NCBI GenBank assembly: GCA_024742665.1
Contig: JANSYA010000001.1
Coordinates: forward strand, 1,006,425 to 1,070,424
Source: a bacterium
GTDB lineage: Bacteria > Spirochaetota > Leptospiria > Leptospirales > Leptonemataceae
Length of the DNA: 64,000 nucleotides
Direction: 5' to 3'
Part shown: positions 27,153 to 36,117 of the stretch, one piece after another
Layout: every line of letters begins with the position of its first letter
Position numbering within the stretch: the stretch's first letter is position 1
Program-made: the position numbers and the translations under genes
Notes under the pieces: model-generated
The model's database searches: none
What the model was told of the DNA's origin: nothing
What the model saw: only the letters and a program-made list of their open reading frames with translations

Positions 27153-28190
27153 ATGAAAGCAGCAGTACTGTACAAAGACCGCACGGATCTGAAAATCGAA
27201 GACTGGAAGTCGAAAAGCCCCGGCCCCGGCGAAGTGAAAGTTCGCGTGCACAGCTGCGGCGTATGCGGATCCGACGTGCACATCACCGTGCACAAGATCA
27301 TGTCTTTGAAAGAATATCCGCGGATTCCCGGTCACGAAGCGAGCGGGGTTGTCGCGGAAGTCGGCGAGGGCGTCACGGATTTCGCCGACGGCCAGCGCGT
27401 CGTCATCGCGGCGGGTTTTAGCTGCGGCGATTGCCCCGCCTGCGGTCGACAGCGCGAAAACGCGTGCGAAGGCACCGGCGTCTTCGGTTTCGAGCGCGAC
27501 GGCGCGTACGCCGAAGAAGTGATCGTGCCGGCCCGCTGTCTGGTTTCGCTGCCGGACGAAATTCCTTTCGATCAGGGGGCGATCATGGCCGATGCGGTCT
27601 CCACGCCCTATCACGCTTTGAAATACGCCGGCCGCATGGAAGCGGGCGAAGTCGTGGCGGTGTTCGGCTGCGGCGGCCTGGGCATTCACGCGGTGCTGCT
27701 TGCGAAGGCCCTGGGCGCGGGCAAGGTCGTGGCCATCGACGTGGACGACGGCGCTTTGCAAAACGCGGCGGCCTTCGGCGCCGACGATATCTTAAACGTG
27801 CGCGATATGAAGCACGTCGGCAAGACGCTGAAAGAAAAAACCGGCGGCGTCGACATAGTGCTGGAGTTCTCCGGACACTATGGCAACGTCGAGCAGTCCC
27901 TGCGGGCCATGAACCCGCTCGGCCGCATCGTCATGGTGGGCATCGGTCGCGGTAAGATTACGCTGCAATTGCCTTTGCAAATTACGAGTCGCCAGATTTC
28001 GCTGATTGGATCTTTCGGCTCCGACATGCGCGCGATTCCCGATTTAATGCAGCTCTTTCTCGACAAAAAGCTGGACCTCAGCCGTTCGATCACCTCGCAC
28101 CATCCGCTGGAAGAATTGAACGACTGTCTGGAAAACCTGCACCATCGCAACGGCAATCCGATTCGTTATATCATCGAACCCGGCTCCTGA
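27153..28190 (+). CDS. Zinc-dependent medium-chain alcohol dehydrogenase
   Basis: A 345-residue MDR enzyme. The catalytic zinc site is built from CGSD (Cys near residue 38) and GHEASGVVAEVG. The structural zinc loop is CGDCPACGRQRENAC with four cysteines, and the NAD(P)-binding glycine motif is GCGGLG. The product most resembles sorbitol or alcohol dehydrogenases that oxidise secondary alcohols, but substrate cannot be assigned. A purine-rich ribosome site precedes the ATG. It converges on the efflux fusion gene and overlaps its end by 25 bp. Confidence 0.88.
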   Translation: MKAAVLYKDRTDLKIEDWKSKSPGPGEVKVRVHSCGVCGSDVHITVHKIMSLKEYPRIPGHEASGVVAEVGEGVTDFADGQRVVIAAGFSCGDCPACGRQRENACEGTGVFGFERDGAYAEEVIVPARCLVSLPDEIPFDQGAIMADAVSTPYHALKYAGRMEAGEVVAVFGCGGLGIHAVLLAKALGAGKVVAIDVDDGALQNAAAFGADDILNVRDMKHVGKTLKEKTGGVDIVLEFSGHYGNVEQSLRAMNPLGRIVMVGIGRGKITLQLPLQITSRQISLIGSFGSDMRAIPDLMQLFLDKKLDLSRSITSHHPLEELNDCLENLHHRNGNPIRYIIEPGS

Positions 28191-31100
28191 CCGACGGCGA
28201 GTTCGTAGCGAATCCAGGCCGCGCGAAATTCAATGCGTGCGAGCGCGCGCTTTTCCCGGCGTTCGCGCAAGACGTTTTCGGCGTCGAGCAAATCGTTTAA
28301 CCGCCCCTGGCCGCGCCGGTAGCGCGCCGCTTCCAATCGCACTGTGCGCGCCGCGCGATTGACCGCTCGCTGGCTGCGGGCCAGGTCCGCCCGGGACGTC
28401 GCAATGCCGCCGATCGCCTCGCGAATTTGAACGCCGATTCCCTGGATCGCATCCGTCCGCCTGCTTTCCAGAGCGCTTAGCTCGGCGAGCAGCGCTTCTT
28501 TGCGAACGCTGCGAGTGCCGCCTTCGAAGATCGGTAAGGTCATGCCGAAACTAAACGAAAACCAATCGTCTTCCTGTAAGAGTCCGTTGTCGACGTAGGT
28601 CCACTGGCCTTTGGCGAAGAGTCGCGGCAGAGCTTCGTACGAAAGTCCTTCGATTTCGACTTTCTTCGCGCGCACTAAAATATTCAGCGCCTGTAGATCG
28701 ATGCGCTGCTTCAGGGCGAGGCCGCGCGAATCTTCGTACTCCGGCGCGGGCCCCGTCGGCAAATCCGTGAGGGCTGCCGGGGCGACTGGCTGTGCATAGC
28801 CCATGGCCCGTCCCAGCGCGAGATCCGCGACGGGAATGCCGGCGTTCAACTCCAGGCTACCCTGACGCGCGTCGTCCAGAGCCAGATTGATGTTCAGCAA
28901 ATCGAGTTCGGCGACGCGACCGAATTCGAAGAGACGGCGAACTTCGCGCGAACGCCGGGCGAGAGTGCCCTGAAATTGCTGCAGGGCCTTGAGTCGCACG
29001 CGCAATCGCAGCGCATCGAAATAACGGTTCGCGCCCTCGGCCATCGCAAGCTGTCGGCGTCGCTTTGCGTCCAACTGCGCCGCCTCGGCGCGGTCTTCGG
29101 CGGCCGGAACATAAAACCACATATTCGCCGGATCCAGCAGCGGCTGCACGATTTCAATCGCGCCCTGAGCGAACTGCCGCGGTTCGCCCGGCACGTCGAC
29201 GCCGAGAAGAGCCGGCCCGGGAATCTTGCGATCGCGCCACTCGTAGCTGAGTCCCGCGCCGACTTTCGGAAAGTACGTCGAACGCGAAAGCGCTTCGGCT
29301 CGCGCACCGGCGGCATCGGCTTCGGCGTAGGATCCGCGCACCGGCGGCGCCTGACCGGCTGCGAGCAATACGTCTTCGAGTGCAACGTTCTCAAGCTTCG
29401 GCGGAGTCTCTGCTTGCGATTGCGATTGCGTTTGCGATTGCGTTTGCGATTGCGTTTGCGATTGCGATTGCGATTGCGATTGCGATTGCGATTGCGTTTG
29501 CGCCGCAAGCGATCGCGTCGGTGCAAGCAGCGCGAGCAGTCCCAGGGTCGCCGCCGGCAGCAGCCACCAGACTCCAATCGATCCCGAACGCAGGCTCCGT
29601 AATTCGCGGGCCTTGTTCGCTTCGCCGGACGCTGCGCGCATCAGCCAGAGCCGGTAGAGCGCGGGGATCACCAGGATGGTCAACACCGTCGACAGAGCCA
29701 GGCCGGAGATGATCGCCCAGGCGAAGGGCGGCCACAGACTCGCCGATGTAAAAGCCAGCGGCAGGAGTCCGGTGATCGTCGTCAGAGTCGTCAATAAGAT
29801 CGGTCGCAGGCGCCGGCCGATCGCGTACTGCAGAGCCGCCGTAGAATCTGCGCCGTCCCGACGCTGGCCGTCGATGGCGTCGATTAACAGAATGCCGTTG
29901 TTTGCGACGATACCCGCGAGAGCCAGACTGCCGAGCAGCGAAAGAAATCCGAAGGGTTGTCCGCTCAGCACCAGGCCCGGAGCGACGCCGATAATCGCGA
30001 GAGGAACCGCGACCAAAATGATCGCGACTTTTTTGAACGAACGAAATTCAATCAGCAGCGATACCAATAGCAACGCCAGGCCCGCGGGCAGAGCGCGCGC
30101 GATGGCCTGATTGGCCTGGCCCGATTCGGCTTCTTCGCCGCCGTACTCGATGCGAATCGCCGGGTCGAGGGCCAGTTCCGGCAGGCGCTGTTGAAACTTC
30201 GCGAGCAGCGGGGCGACGCTGGTACCCGGCAGAGTTTCCGCCAGCACGCGCACCATGGTTTGACCGTTGCGATGATTGATCACGGAGGGCTGCCACTCCA
30301 GACCGGGCGCTGCTACGTCGCTTACGTTGATGTCGGCCACCCGGGTGCGACCGACGTAGGCGCCGTACAGCTCCTCGTAGTCCAGCTCTTCGCCTTTGCT
30401 GGATCGCAATAGAATCGGAATCGGATCTTCCCCGGCGCGATACTGGCCGACCTCCAGGCCGCGAGTGCGGCCGAGCAGCACTGAGGTAACCTGACTGCGG
30501 GCGAAACCGAACTGCAGCGAATTCGCATCGCCGACGGTGAACTTTATATTCGGTACGCCCTGACCGAAATCGCTGCGCACGGCGTCGACGCCCGCGATAT
30601 CGCGTAGCAGGGCGACCACGCGATTCGCCGCGTTACCGGCGACGGCATGCTCCGCGTGGATTACGCGAACTTCAATCGGCGCCCTGGTCGGCGGCCCCTG
30701 CTGGAGTTCGCGGACGATCACCGTGCCGTCGAAAATCATTTCGCGGCCGATTTGCTCGATCCGCTGGCGCATAGCCGGCGCGAGTTCAAAAGATTCCAGT
30801 TCGACGATCGCCTGGGCGACGTGCGGGCTACGAGGGCTGCGCACGAGATTATAATAAAACTGCGGCGTGCTGCGGCCGACGAACGTTGAGACCTTCGTAA
30901 CGCCTGGCAGTTCCCCGATCTTTTCGCCGATAGCGAAGGCCCGGTCCCGCGTCGCACGAAAGTGCGTGCCTTCCGGCAGGCGCATGTCCAGCACGACCTG
31001 ATTGCGATCCGCCGCCGGAAAAAACTTAGACTGCACGAAAGCAAAGCTTGCGCCGGCCAGGGCGAGCACTCCCAGGGCGCCGGCCAGTACGCTCAGCGGC

Positions 31101-32701
31101 CGGCGAAAGATTAGCGCGCCGAAGAAATCGCCGAAGGGACGCGTAAAATTCCACTTACGGGCCGCGCCGGGTTTCAGCACGAAGAGCGCCAGAGACGGCG
31201 TCACCAGCACCGAAAATAAATAACTCACGCTCAAAGTCAGCATGGCGATCAGCGGAATGCTCCGCGTGAAATCGGCCGTCGCGCCGCTCGCTCCGAACAT
31301 CGGGAGAAAGGCGGCGATGGTCGTGCCGGTCGCCGTCGCGAGGGGCAAAGCGAAACCGCGCACGGTCGACACCGCGGCCGCCTGGAGCTCTTCGCCCGCG
31401 TCGATCTGTTCCTGCATATTTTCGACGATCACGATGACGTTGTCGATCAGCAGTCCCAGGGACAGCACGAAGGCCGCGATCGAAATTTGTTGCAGCACGC
31501 CGTCACCCGCGGCGTACACTCCGAGCGCGATGACGCTGATGACCGGCACCAGCAGCGCGGTCAAAAGTCCGATGCGAAATCCCATCGCGAAAATTACGAC
31601 GCAGGCGACGATCAAAATCCCGCTGAAGAGCGAGAAGGCGAGTCCCGAGATGCGATCCGAAACATAGTCGGGTTGAAAGTTTACGATTTCGATTTTCAGT
31701 CCGGGTTTCGCGGCCTCGTTTTCGCCGTCGCCTGTTTCGATCTTTTCGATTGCCTGCGCCCCGTCCAGTCGCGCCTGGAATTCGGCGATGGCGCCCCGCA
31801 CGGCGACGCCGAAATCGATTAGATTAATATTCTGGAGCGGAATGACGCCGACTCCGACCGCCGGGCGGCCGTCGACGAACATCGCCTGGGTGCGGGGCAG
31901 GGCGATTGTCCGGCTGACTCGCGCCAGTTCGCCCAGGGCGATGACCTCGCCGGAATCGAGCAGCACCGGGAACTGTTGAATTTCCGCCAGGTCCGCAAAC
32001 GAAGAATTGGTGCGCACGCTGATGGACTGGTCGGCCATGCGGACGGACCCGGCGGGAATGGCGCGGTTGCTTTCGAAGAGCTGTTGCGAAAGCGCGGCGT
32101 AGTTCAGGCCGCGTTCGCGCATCGCGCGGTCGTCGAGTTCGATGCTGATCTCTTCGCCGGGATCGGTTATGATCGTGACGCCGGAAACGTTCTGCAGGCG
32201 CAGGAGCTCCGCTTTCAAATCTTCGGCTGTGTCTCGCAATAGCAGCGCGTCCGTCGAGCCCGTGATCGCCAGCACGATCGCTTCTAAGTCGATGACCTTG
32301 CGATTTAAGTCGTAGGCGGAAACCCCCGGCGGAAAATCCCGGGCCGCCCGGTCGAGGGCGACGCGAATGTCGCGCCACGCTTCGTTGATGTCCGACGCGC
32401 TCGATAGCGAATCTTTTAACTCCAGGCGACCGATCATTACCTGCGGGCGGCTGGTCGTTTCGAATGATTTGATTTCGCCGATTTCCGAGAGGCGGTCTTC
32501 GACCGCTTGCACCACCAGCCGTTCCATTTCGCGCGTATTCGCTCCGGGATAGACGATGGTCAGAATTCCGTTGCGTTCTTTCAGGCGGGGATCTTCTTCG
32601 ATCGGCATGGTCAAATAGGCGAGCACTCCGGAGGCGATCAGCACTCCGGTGAGCGTAAAAAATACAGGCCGCAGCCGAACGATTGCATGGGCAAGATTCA
32701 T
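28166..32701 (-). CDS. RND efflux pump fused in frame to a TolC-type outer-membrane channel
   Basis: A single frame of 1511 codons. Residues 1 to about 1030 form a complete RND (AcrB/HAE) transporter: the N-terminal helix, two periplasmic porter loops, TM4 with LGLLIDNVIVIVEN (proton-relay Asp) and a second membrane bundle ending in LVIPALYRLWLM. A basic segment and a hydrophobic stretch (about 1044-1060) end in a signal-peptidase-like site RSLAA. A Gln-Ser/Gln-Thr repeat linker follows (about 1068-1096), then an outer-membrane efflux (TolC/OEP) domain of about 400 residues with paired coiled-coil halves. These two proteins are normally separate and in different membranes. The linker could allow cleavage into two mature proteins. 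The upstream adaptor gene overlaps by 4 bp. Confidence 0.9.
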   Translation of the reverse strand: MNLAHAIVRLRPVFFTLTGVLIASGVLAYLTMPIEEDPRLKERNGILTIVYPGANTREMERLVVQAVEDRLSEIGEIKSFETTSRPQVMIGRLELKDSLSSASDINEAWRDIRVALDRAARDFPPGVSAYDLNRKVIDLEAIVLAITGSTDALLLRDTAEDLKAELLRLQNVSGVTIITDPGEEISIELDDRAMRERGLNYAALSQQLFESNRAIPAGSVRMADQSISVRTNSSFADLAEIQQFPVLLDSGEVIALGELARVSRTIALPRTQAMFVDGRPAVGVGVIPLQNINLIDFGVAVRGAIAEFQARLDGAQAIEKIETGDGENEAAKPGLKIEIVNFQPDYVSDRISGLAFSLFSGILIVACVVIFAMGFRIGLLTALLVPVISVIALGVYAAGDGVLQQISIAAFVLSLGLLIDNVIVIVENMQEQIDAGEELQAAAVSTVRGFALPLATATGTTIAAFLPMFGASGATADFTRSIPLIAMLTLSVSYLFSVLVTPSLALFVLKPGAARKWNFTRPFGDFFGALIFRRPLSVLAGALGVLALAGASFAFVQSKFFPAADRNQVVLDMRLPEGTHFRATRDRAFAIGEKIGELPGVTKVSTFVGRSTPQFYYNLVRSPRSPHVAQAIVELESFELAPAMRQRIEQIGREMIFDGTVIVRELQQGPPTRAPIEVRVIHAEHAVAGNAANRVVALLRDIAGVDAVRSDFGQGVPNIKFTVGDANSLQFGFARSQVTSVLLGRTRGLEVGQYRAGEDPIPILLRSSKGEELDYEELYGAYVGRTRVADINVSDVAAPGLEWQPSVINHRNGQTMVRVLAETLPGTSVAPLLAKFQQRLPELALDPAIRIEYGGEEAESGQANQAIARALPAGLALLLVSLLIEFRSFKKVAIILVAVPLAIIGVAPGLVLSGQPFGFLSLLGSLALAGIVANNGILLIDAIDGQRRDGADSTAALQYAIGRRLRPILLTTLTTITGLLPLAFTSASLWPPFAWAIISGLALSTVLTILVIPALYRLWLMRAASGEANKARELRSLRSGSIGVWWLLPAATLGLLALLAPTRSLAAQTQSQSQSQSQSQSQTQSQTQSQTQSQSQAETPPKLENVALEDVLLAAGQAPPVRGSYAEADAAGARAEALSRSTYFPKVGAGLSYEWRDRKIPGPALLGVDVPGEPRQFAQGAIEIVQPLLDPANMWFYVPAAEDRAEAAQLDAKRRRQLAMAEGANRYFDALRLRVRLKALQQFQGTLARRSREVRRLFEFGRVAELDLLNINLALDDARQGSLELNAGIPVADLALGRAMGYAQPVAPAALTDLPTGPAPEYEDSRGLALKQRIDLQALNILVRAKKVEIEGLSYEALPRLFAKGQWTYVDNGLLQEDDWFSFSFGMTLPIFEGGTRSVRKEALLAELSALESRRTDAIQGIGVQIREAIGGIATSRADLARSQRAVNRAARTVRLEAARYRRGQGRLNDLLDAENVLRERREKRALARIEFRAAWIRYELAVGQEPGSMI
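29413..29502 (-). repeat. Hexanucleotide microsatellite encoding the Gln-Ser/Thr linker
   Basis: About fifteen copies of the six-base unit CGCAAT (sometimes CGCAAA), read on the minus strand, encode alternating Gln with Ser or Thr between the RND and TolC parts. As the unit is six bases, gain or loss changes linker length but not frame. Confidence 0.85.
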
Positions 32702-33480
32702 AGCATCGCCTCCGCGAGCGGTTCAACGCTTTCACCGTGCAATAGATTCGCATGGCCGCGCACTACGACGCGCTCGTCGTTGGCCAGTTCGCCGATCACT
32801 TCGATGCGCCCGCCGCGGGGGGCGCGATCGATCACGGTAACCGGTACGCGTTCGGCGAGATGGCCCTGTCCTGCGCCGGACGCATCGCCCGGGGGTGACA
32901 CGATGCGCATCAAATACGCCTGGTCGCCGGTCGGATTCAGTATCGCGCTGAGGGGCACGCGGAAGCGCGGCACGGGTCGACCGGGATAGGCCAGGAATTC
33001 CAGCAGCAGGTGATCGATGATGCGGGCTTCATAGCGAAGTCGAACGATGACGCGTTCCCCGCTGACCGCGACGATGGAGCCCGCCAGCCGTCGCTTTGCA
33101 CCCTGAGTAGGCAGCAGCGCCTCGACGCGATCCCCCGGGCGAAAGTATTCAGACAGGCCAGGGGGCAGGCGCAGTTTCGAGCGGTACTCCTGCATGCCGC
33201 CGGAAGCGGCGCCCGCGCTTGCATTCCGGGGACGCAGGAAGCCAGAGCTTCGCAGGCCGGCGGTCCCGGAGCGCGTGACCAGCTCGACGGATTCGACCAT
33301 CACTCGCCGGGCCGGGGCCGGCCGCTCTGCGGAGTCCGCCGTCTCCCCACAAGCTGTGCTCAGTGCCAATCCGGCCAGAATGACGCTACAGATGGCCGGG
33401 AGCCGGCTGGAAACGTTAGATCGCCGGGGCGTGCCGGTTGGCGGCGAATATTGGGTTTGGTATGTGGACAATGACAACAT
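32698..33480 (-). CDS. Small periplasmic adaptor (membrane fusion) lipoprotein of the efflux operon
   Basis: A 260-residue protein from the ATG at 33480, with a hydrophobic leader and an LSTAC lipobox (internal start possible). Its C-terminal half has the beta-barrel and membrane-proximal patterns of HlyD/AcrA adaptors (RVPLSAIL...AYLMRIV...VTVIDRAPRGGRIEVIGELANDERVVVRG). Family members are usually 350-400 residues with a lipoyl domain and a long alpha-helical hairpin; neither is evident here. It is translationally coupled (4-bp overlap) to the RND-TolC fusion. A covalently attached TolC could make the bridging hairpin unnecessary, which is inference. Confidence 0.75.
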   Translation of the reverse strand: MLSLSTYQTQYSPPTGTPRRSNVSSRLPAICSVILAGLALSTACGETADSAERPAPARRVMVESVELVTRSGTAGLRSSGFLRPRNASAGAASGGMQEYRSKLRLPPGLSEYFRPGDRVEALLPTQGAKRRLAGSIVAVSGERVIVRLRYEARIIDHLLLEFLAYPGRPVPRFRVPLSAILNPTGDQAYLMRIVSPPGDASGAGQGHLAERVPVTVIDRAPRGGRIEVIGELANDERVVVRGHANLLHGESVEPLAEAML

Positions 33481-33503
33481 AAGCTCTCCAGAAGGTCCGG
33501 TAT

Positions 33504-33547
33504 TTCAGGAATGCTGAATGATGTCCATAATATAAACGGTGTTCAGC
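33504..33547. promoter_or_regulatory. TTCAG half-site cluster between TetR and adaptor genes
   Basis: The 102-bp gap contains TTCAG-N5-CTGAA (33504-33518) and a further TTCAGC (33542-33547) complementary to GCTGAA (33513-33518). Together these could form a TetR operator controlling the efflux operon. The AT-rich stretch ATAATATAAA lies between them. Arms are short, so chance is possible. Confidence 0.3.
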
Positions 33548-33582
33548 GTTATGGTCAAAAAAAAATGCCGAACGGCCGGGGA

Positions 33583-34206
33583 TCATCGAGGGGGCTGGCG
33601 GGTCACGTTGGCCATCATCTGGCCCATGGCCTGCTCCATTAGCCTGCGATGGCCCGCTTTGTCTGGATACATTGTCATGCGGTTGCGAATCGAAAGGGCG
33701 GTCATACCGTGCATGAAGGACCAGATGTACAGGCTCCCGACTTCCGCGTCGGGCAGGTGAACGAGGCCCGCTTCGATGCATTCGGCCACTGTGTCCTTGA
33801 GATGCTGAAAAGAACGCTTACCGGAGTCCCATCCCTGATCTTCCTCGACCGCGCTTTCCGGCCGGCGCATGATAAACATCAGGTCGTAGTACTCGGGCTG
33901 CTCGCTCGCAAATTCGATATAGAGATGCCCCATTGCTTCGAGGCGTTCGAGCGGATTCGCGATCCGGGCGGATTGGGATAATTTCTGCAGGAACATCGAA
34001 AAGCCCCGCTCATGAATCGCGTGGAGCAGTTCGCCTTTGTCTTTGAAATACAGATAGATCGCGGCGGGGCTGTATTCGATGCGCTTCGCAATCTTACGCA
34101 GGCTTGTATTTTCGAAGCCTTCTTCCAGAAACATTGTGGTGGCTGTTTCCAGAATTCGCAGGCGCATGGCCGCCCGCTCCCGTTCCTTTCGCTCCTGAAT
34201 GCCCAT
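33583..34206 (-). CDS. TetR family regulator of the efflux operon
   Basis: A 207-residue TetR regulator. The helix-turn-helix (about residues 12-58) reads RILETATTMFLEEGFENTSLRKIAKR then SPAAIYLYFKDKGELLHAI. The C-terminal half resembles TetR_C_13/WHG-type ligand domains (FASEQPEYYDLMFIMRRPES). It lies upstream of and in the same direction as the adaptor and pump genes, so it likely represses the operon and itself, with pump substrates as inducers. That role is inferred from position. Confidence 0.88.
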   Translation of the reverse strand: MGIQERKERERAAMRLRILETATTMFLEEGFENTSLRKIAKRIEYSPAAIYLYFKDKGELLHAIHERGFSMFLQKLSQSARIANPLERLEAMGHLYIEFASEQPEYYDLMFIMRRPESAVEEDQGWDSGKRSFQHLKDTVAECIEAGLVHLPDAEVGSLYIWSFMHGMTALSIRNRMTMYPDKAGHRRLMEQAMGQMMANVTRQPPR

Positions 34207-34350
34207 CGTGACCGCTTTTCATTGCGCCCTGCCGGGGGTCCATCGTCCAGTCCCTTTTGCGGCCGGGGCCGGGCGAATTCTCACGTCGTTGCATTCCAGT
34301 GCGCTTCCGGGCTTGACGGGGGCGCGGGGCGTAATTAGCGTCGCTTTGAG

Positions 34351-34698
34351 ATGGCCGCGATGGAAGTTAAGACCAGACAGAAGGGCGAGGTCCTGCTCGT
34401 GGAGATTCGCGGCAGGGTCGGAATTAACGAAACGCCGCTGCTGAAGCAGGAGCTGGAAAAGCTCTTCGAGCAGGAGAAGAGTCTCGTCGTGAATCTGGCC
34501 AGCATTCAGTACATTGACAGCTCGTGCCTGGGAGCTTTGATTACGGTGCGCAAAGAGCTCGAAAAAAAAGGCCTGCATCTGCGTCTGGCCGAGCCCAGCG
34601 ACATCGTGCGCGACGTGTTGAATTTAACCAAACTCGAAAGCTTCTTCGAAGTTTCCGAGACCGAAGAAGAAGCGCTACAGCAGCTCCGACAGCTCTGA
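34351..34698 (+). CDS. STAS-domain anti-sigma factor antagonist
   Basis: A 115-residue SpoIIAA-like protein. The phosphorylation-site loop is YIDSSCLGALI with the conserved Ser after Asp, and the flanking strands LVVNLASIQ and the last helix match anti-anti-sigma factors. Start could be 34351 or ATG 34360. It would bind an anti-sigma kinase when unphosphorylated; RsbU-type phosphatases such as the one at 25.8 kb reactivate these proteins. A weak TTGACG/TAGCGT promoter lies just before the start. A terminator overlaps the stop codon. Confidence 0.9.
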   Translation: MAAMEVKTRQKGEVLLVEIRGRVGINETPLLKQELEKLFEQEKSLVVNLASIQYIDSSCLGALITVRKELEKKGLHLRLAEPSDIVRDVLNLTKLESFFEVSETEEEALQQLRQL

Positions 34699-34725
34699 GT
34701 GCAAGCCGCTGTCGGATCTGTTTTT
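34685..34725 (+). terminator. Rho-independent terminator of the STAS gene
   Basis: TCCGACAG (34685-34692) pairs perfectly with CTGTCGGA (34709-34716), followed by TCTG and five T. The upstream arm lies in the last codons of the STAS gene. Confidence 0.6.
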
Positions 34726-34734
34726 AATGATTCG

Positions 34735-35064
34735 CTAGTCGCCTTCGCCTCGCTCCTTTTCATCGCTTTCGCTCGTCGTCCCCTGGCCGTCGACGATTCC
34801 CGTTTTCCCTGATGCTCTGGAACTATCCGAGGCCTGCGCTTCGCCGGCCGCTTCGAAATATTCTCCGCGTCCCCCGTCCAGTCCGGTCGCGTCGCGTCGG
34901 TCTGATTCCCGGGCGGCCCTGTGGTTTTGCGAAGAGCAGCCCGGGCCCGTCATGATCAGCACGAAGCCGCAGACGAAAGCGATGACCAGGGTCTGCGACA
35001 GCAGTGCGAAACGCGGGCGTCGGGAACGGGACTCGGAACTTCGGAGAGGGCGATTGGAATGCAT
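34735..35064 (-). CDS. Small putative lipoprotein, unknown
   Basis: A 109-residue protein with an arginine-rich start, one hydrophobic segment (about 23-40) and a lipobox-like TGPGC at residues 40-43. The rest is a polar, Ser/Glu/Gly-rich disordered tail. No family recognised. It is read opposite to its neighbours and could be secreted and lipidated; the coding call rests on the signal pattern and on the lack of another frame. Confidence 0.5.
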   Translation of the reverse strand: MHSNRPLRSSESRSRRPRFALLSQTLVIAFVCGFVLIMTGPGCSSQNHRAARESDRRDATGLDGGRGEYFEAAGEAQASDSSRASGKTGIVDGQGTTSESDEKERGEGD

Positions 35065-35161
35065 GGTTCTGTATTAGAAGCGCGGCATAGCCCCCGGGTT
35101 CGTCCGCGAGGCGATTTTTCGACTTGCCTTTGCGTTTTCAGAACCCCATGTTTTCTGCGGA

Positions 35162-36112
35162 ATGTCCGGTGTTGAGCATTACCGCGGTTCGGACGGCGGC
35201 ATCGCCTGGGAGTACTATACCCGCGAAGCCCCCGCTCATTTAGCGCCCTTCGTACGGGAAATGAACGGATACACCGAAGCGACGCCCGGTCTCCTCCAGC
35301 GCCGGGAGTTCGCCGGCGGTCGCGTCGTATTGATATTTGAATTCGGACCGCCCCTGCGAGTCTTCGGCGGCGAGCTCGACGGCGCGCATTCCCACACAGG
35401 CGCCCGGCGTTTCGCGCGGGGATTTGTGGCCGGCATTGACCAGGCCTTTACGCTTACGGAGCACGACGGCTATCAGTGCGGAATGCAGATCAACTTCACG
35501 CCGACCGGAGCGCGTTTGTTTTTCGGCCTGCCCATGTCGGAGCTGAGCGGCCGGGTGATTCCCTTCGAGGATCTGGCCCCCGACCCCGAGCTGAAACATC
35601 TCGCGGAGCGCCTGTACGATCTCGGCGATTGGACCGCGCGCTTTGCGCTACTGCAGCAGGTGCTGAGCCACCGGCTGGTCGGATCGTCGGAATGGAAATC
35701 AGACGCCGGCTTCGCGGCGATCGACTGGGCCTGCGGCGAAATCGAACGGCGGGGAGGGCGCGTTGCGGCGGCGGAGATCGCCGAGGAGCTTGGCTTCAGT
35801 CGCAAGCATCTCGCGCATCTGTTTCGCCGTCATGCGGGCCTTTCGCCGGGCGCTCTCGGTCGTGTCGTTCGTTTTCAGCGCTTGCTCGAATACCTGCGTT
35901 CAGCCGGCGATTCGCGCGAATCAATGCAGGCCGGGACAGGCGCCGCCGATGAAGCGATGCGCGAAAACTGGGCGGACCTGGCCGCGCGTTTTGGTTATTA
36001 CGACCAGTCCCATTTGATTCGCGAAGTAAAATCATTCGCCGGCCGCACGCCCGGCCGTCTGCACGAGGTTCTGAATCCGGTGCACGGCGAAAGCGCGCGC
36101 CAGAGATCGTAG
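35162..36112 (+). CDS. AraC family transcriptional regulator
   Basis: A 316-residue protein. The N-terminal domain (about 10-165) matches the DUF6597 sensor type of AraC regulators (APFVREMNGYTE, GGRVVLIFEFGPP, FFGLPMSEL). The C-terminal part has two helix-turn-helices: RVAAAEIAEELGFSRKHLAHLFRRHAGLSPGALGR, and FGYYDQSHLIREVKSFAGRTPG, the AraC signature. A Ser/Gly-rich insert of about 20 residues separates them (around 255-275). Target genes are unknown. It ends 5 bp from the end of the convergent TMEM143-like gene. Confidence 0.88.
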   Translation: MSGVEHYRGSDGGIAWEYYTREAPAHLAPFVREMNGYTEATPGLLQRREFAGGRVVLIFEFGPPLRVFGGELDGAHSHTGARRFARGFVAGIDQAFTLTEHDGYQCGMQINFTPTGARLFFGLPMSELSGRVIPFEDLAPDPELKHLAERLYDLGDWTARFALLQQVLSHRLVGSSEWKSDAGFAAIDWACGEIERRGGRVAAAEIAEELGFSRKHLAHLFRRHAGLSPGALGRVVRFQRLLEYLRSAGDSRESMQAGTGAADEAMRENWADLAARFGYYDQSHLIREVKSFAGRTPGRLHEVLNPVHGESARQRS

Positions 36113-36117
36113 GCCGG

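Noticed and set aside
29380..29735. Repeat proteins on the other frames and strand of the hexamer array (Ala-Ile, Leu-Arg runs)
   Set aside because: They are automatic shadows of a six-base repeat and lack starts, ribosome sites and domains.
28166..32701. RND and TolC as two genes joined by a sequencing error
   Set aside because: The linker is a clean multiple-of-six repeat with no frame break, and both sides stay in one frame with a plausible signal-like joint. A read-level check would still be useful.
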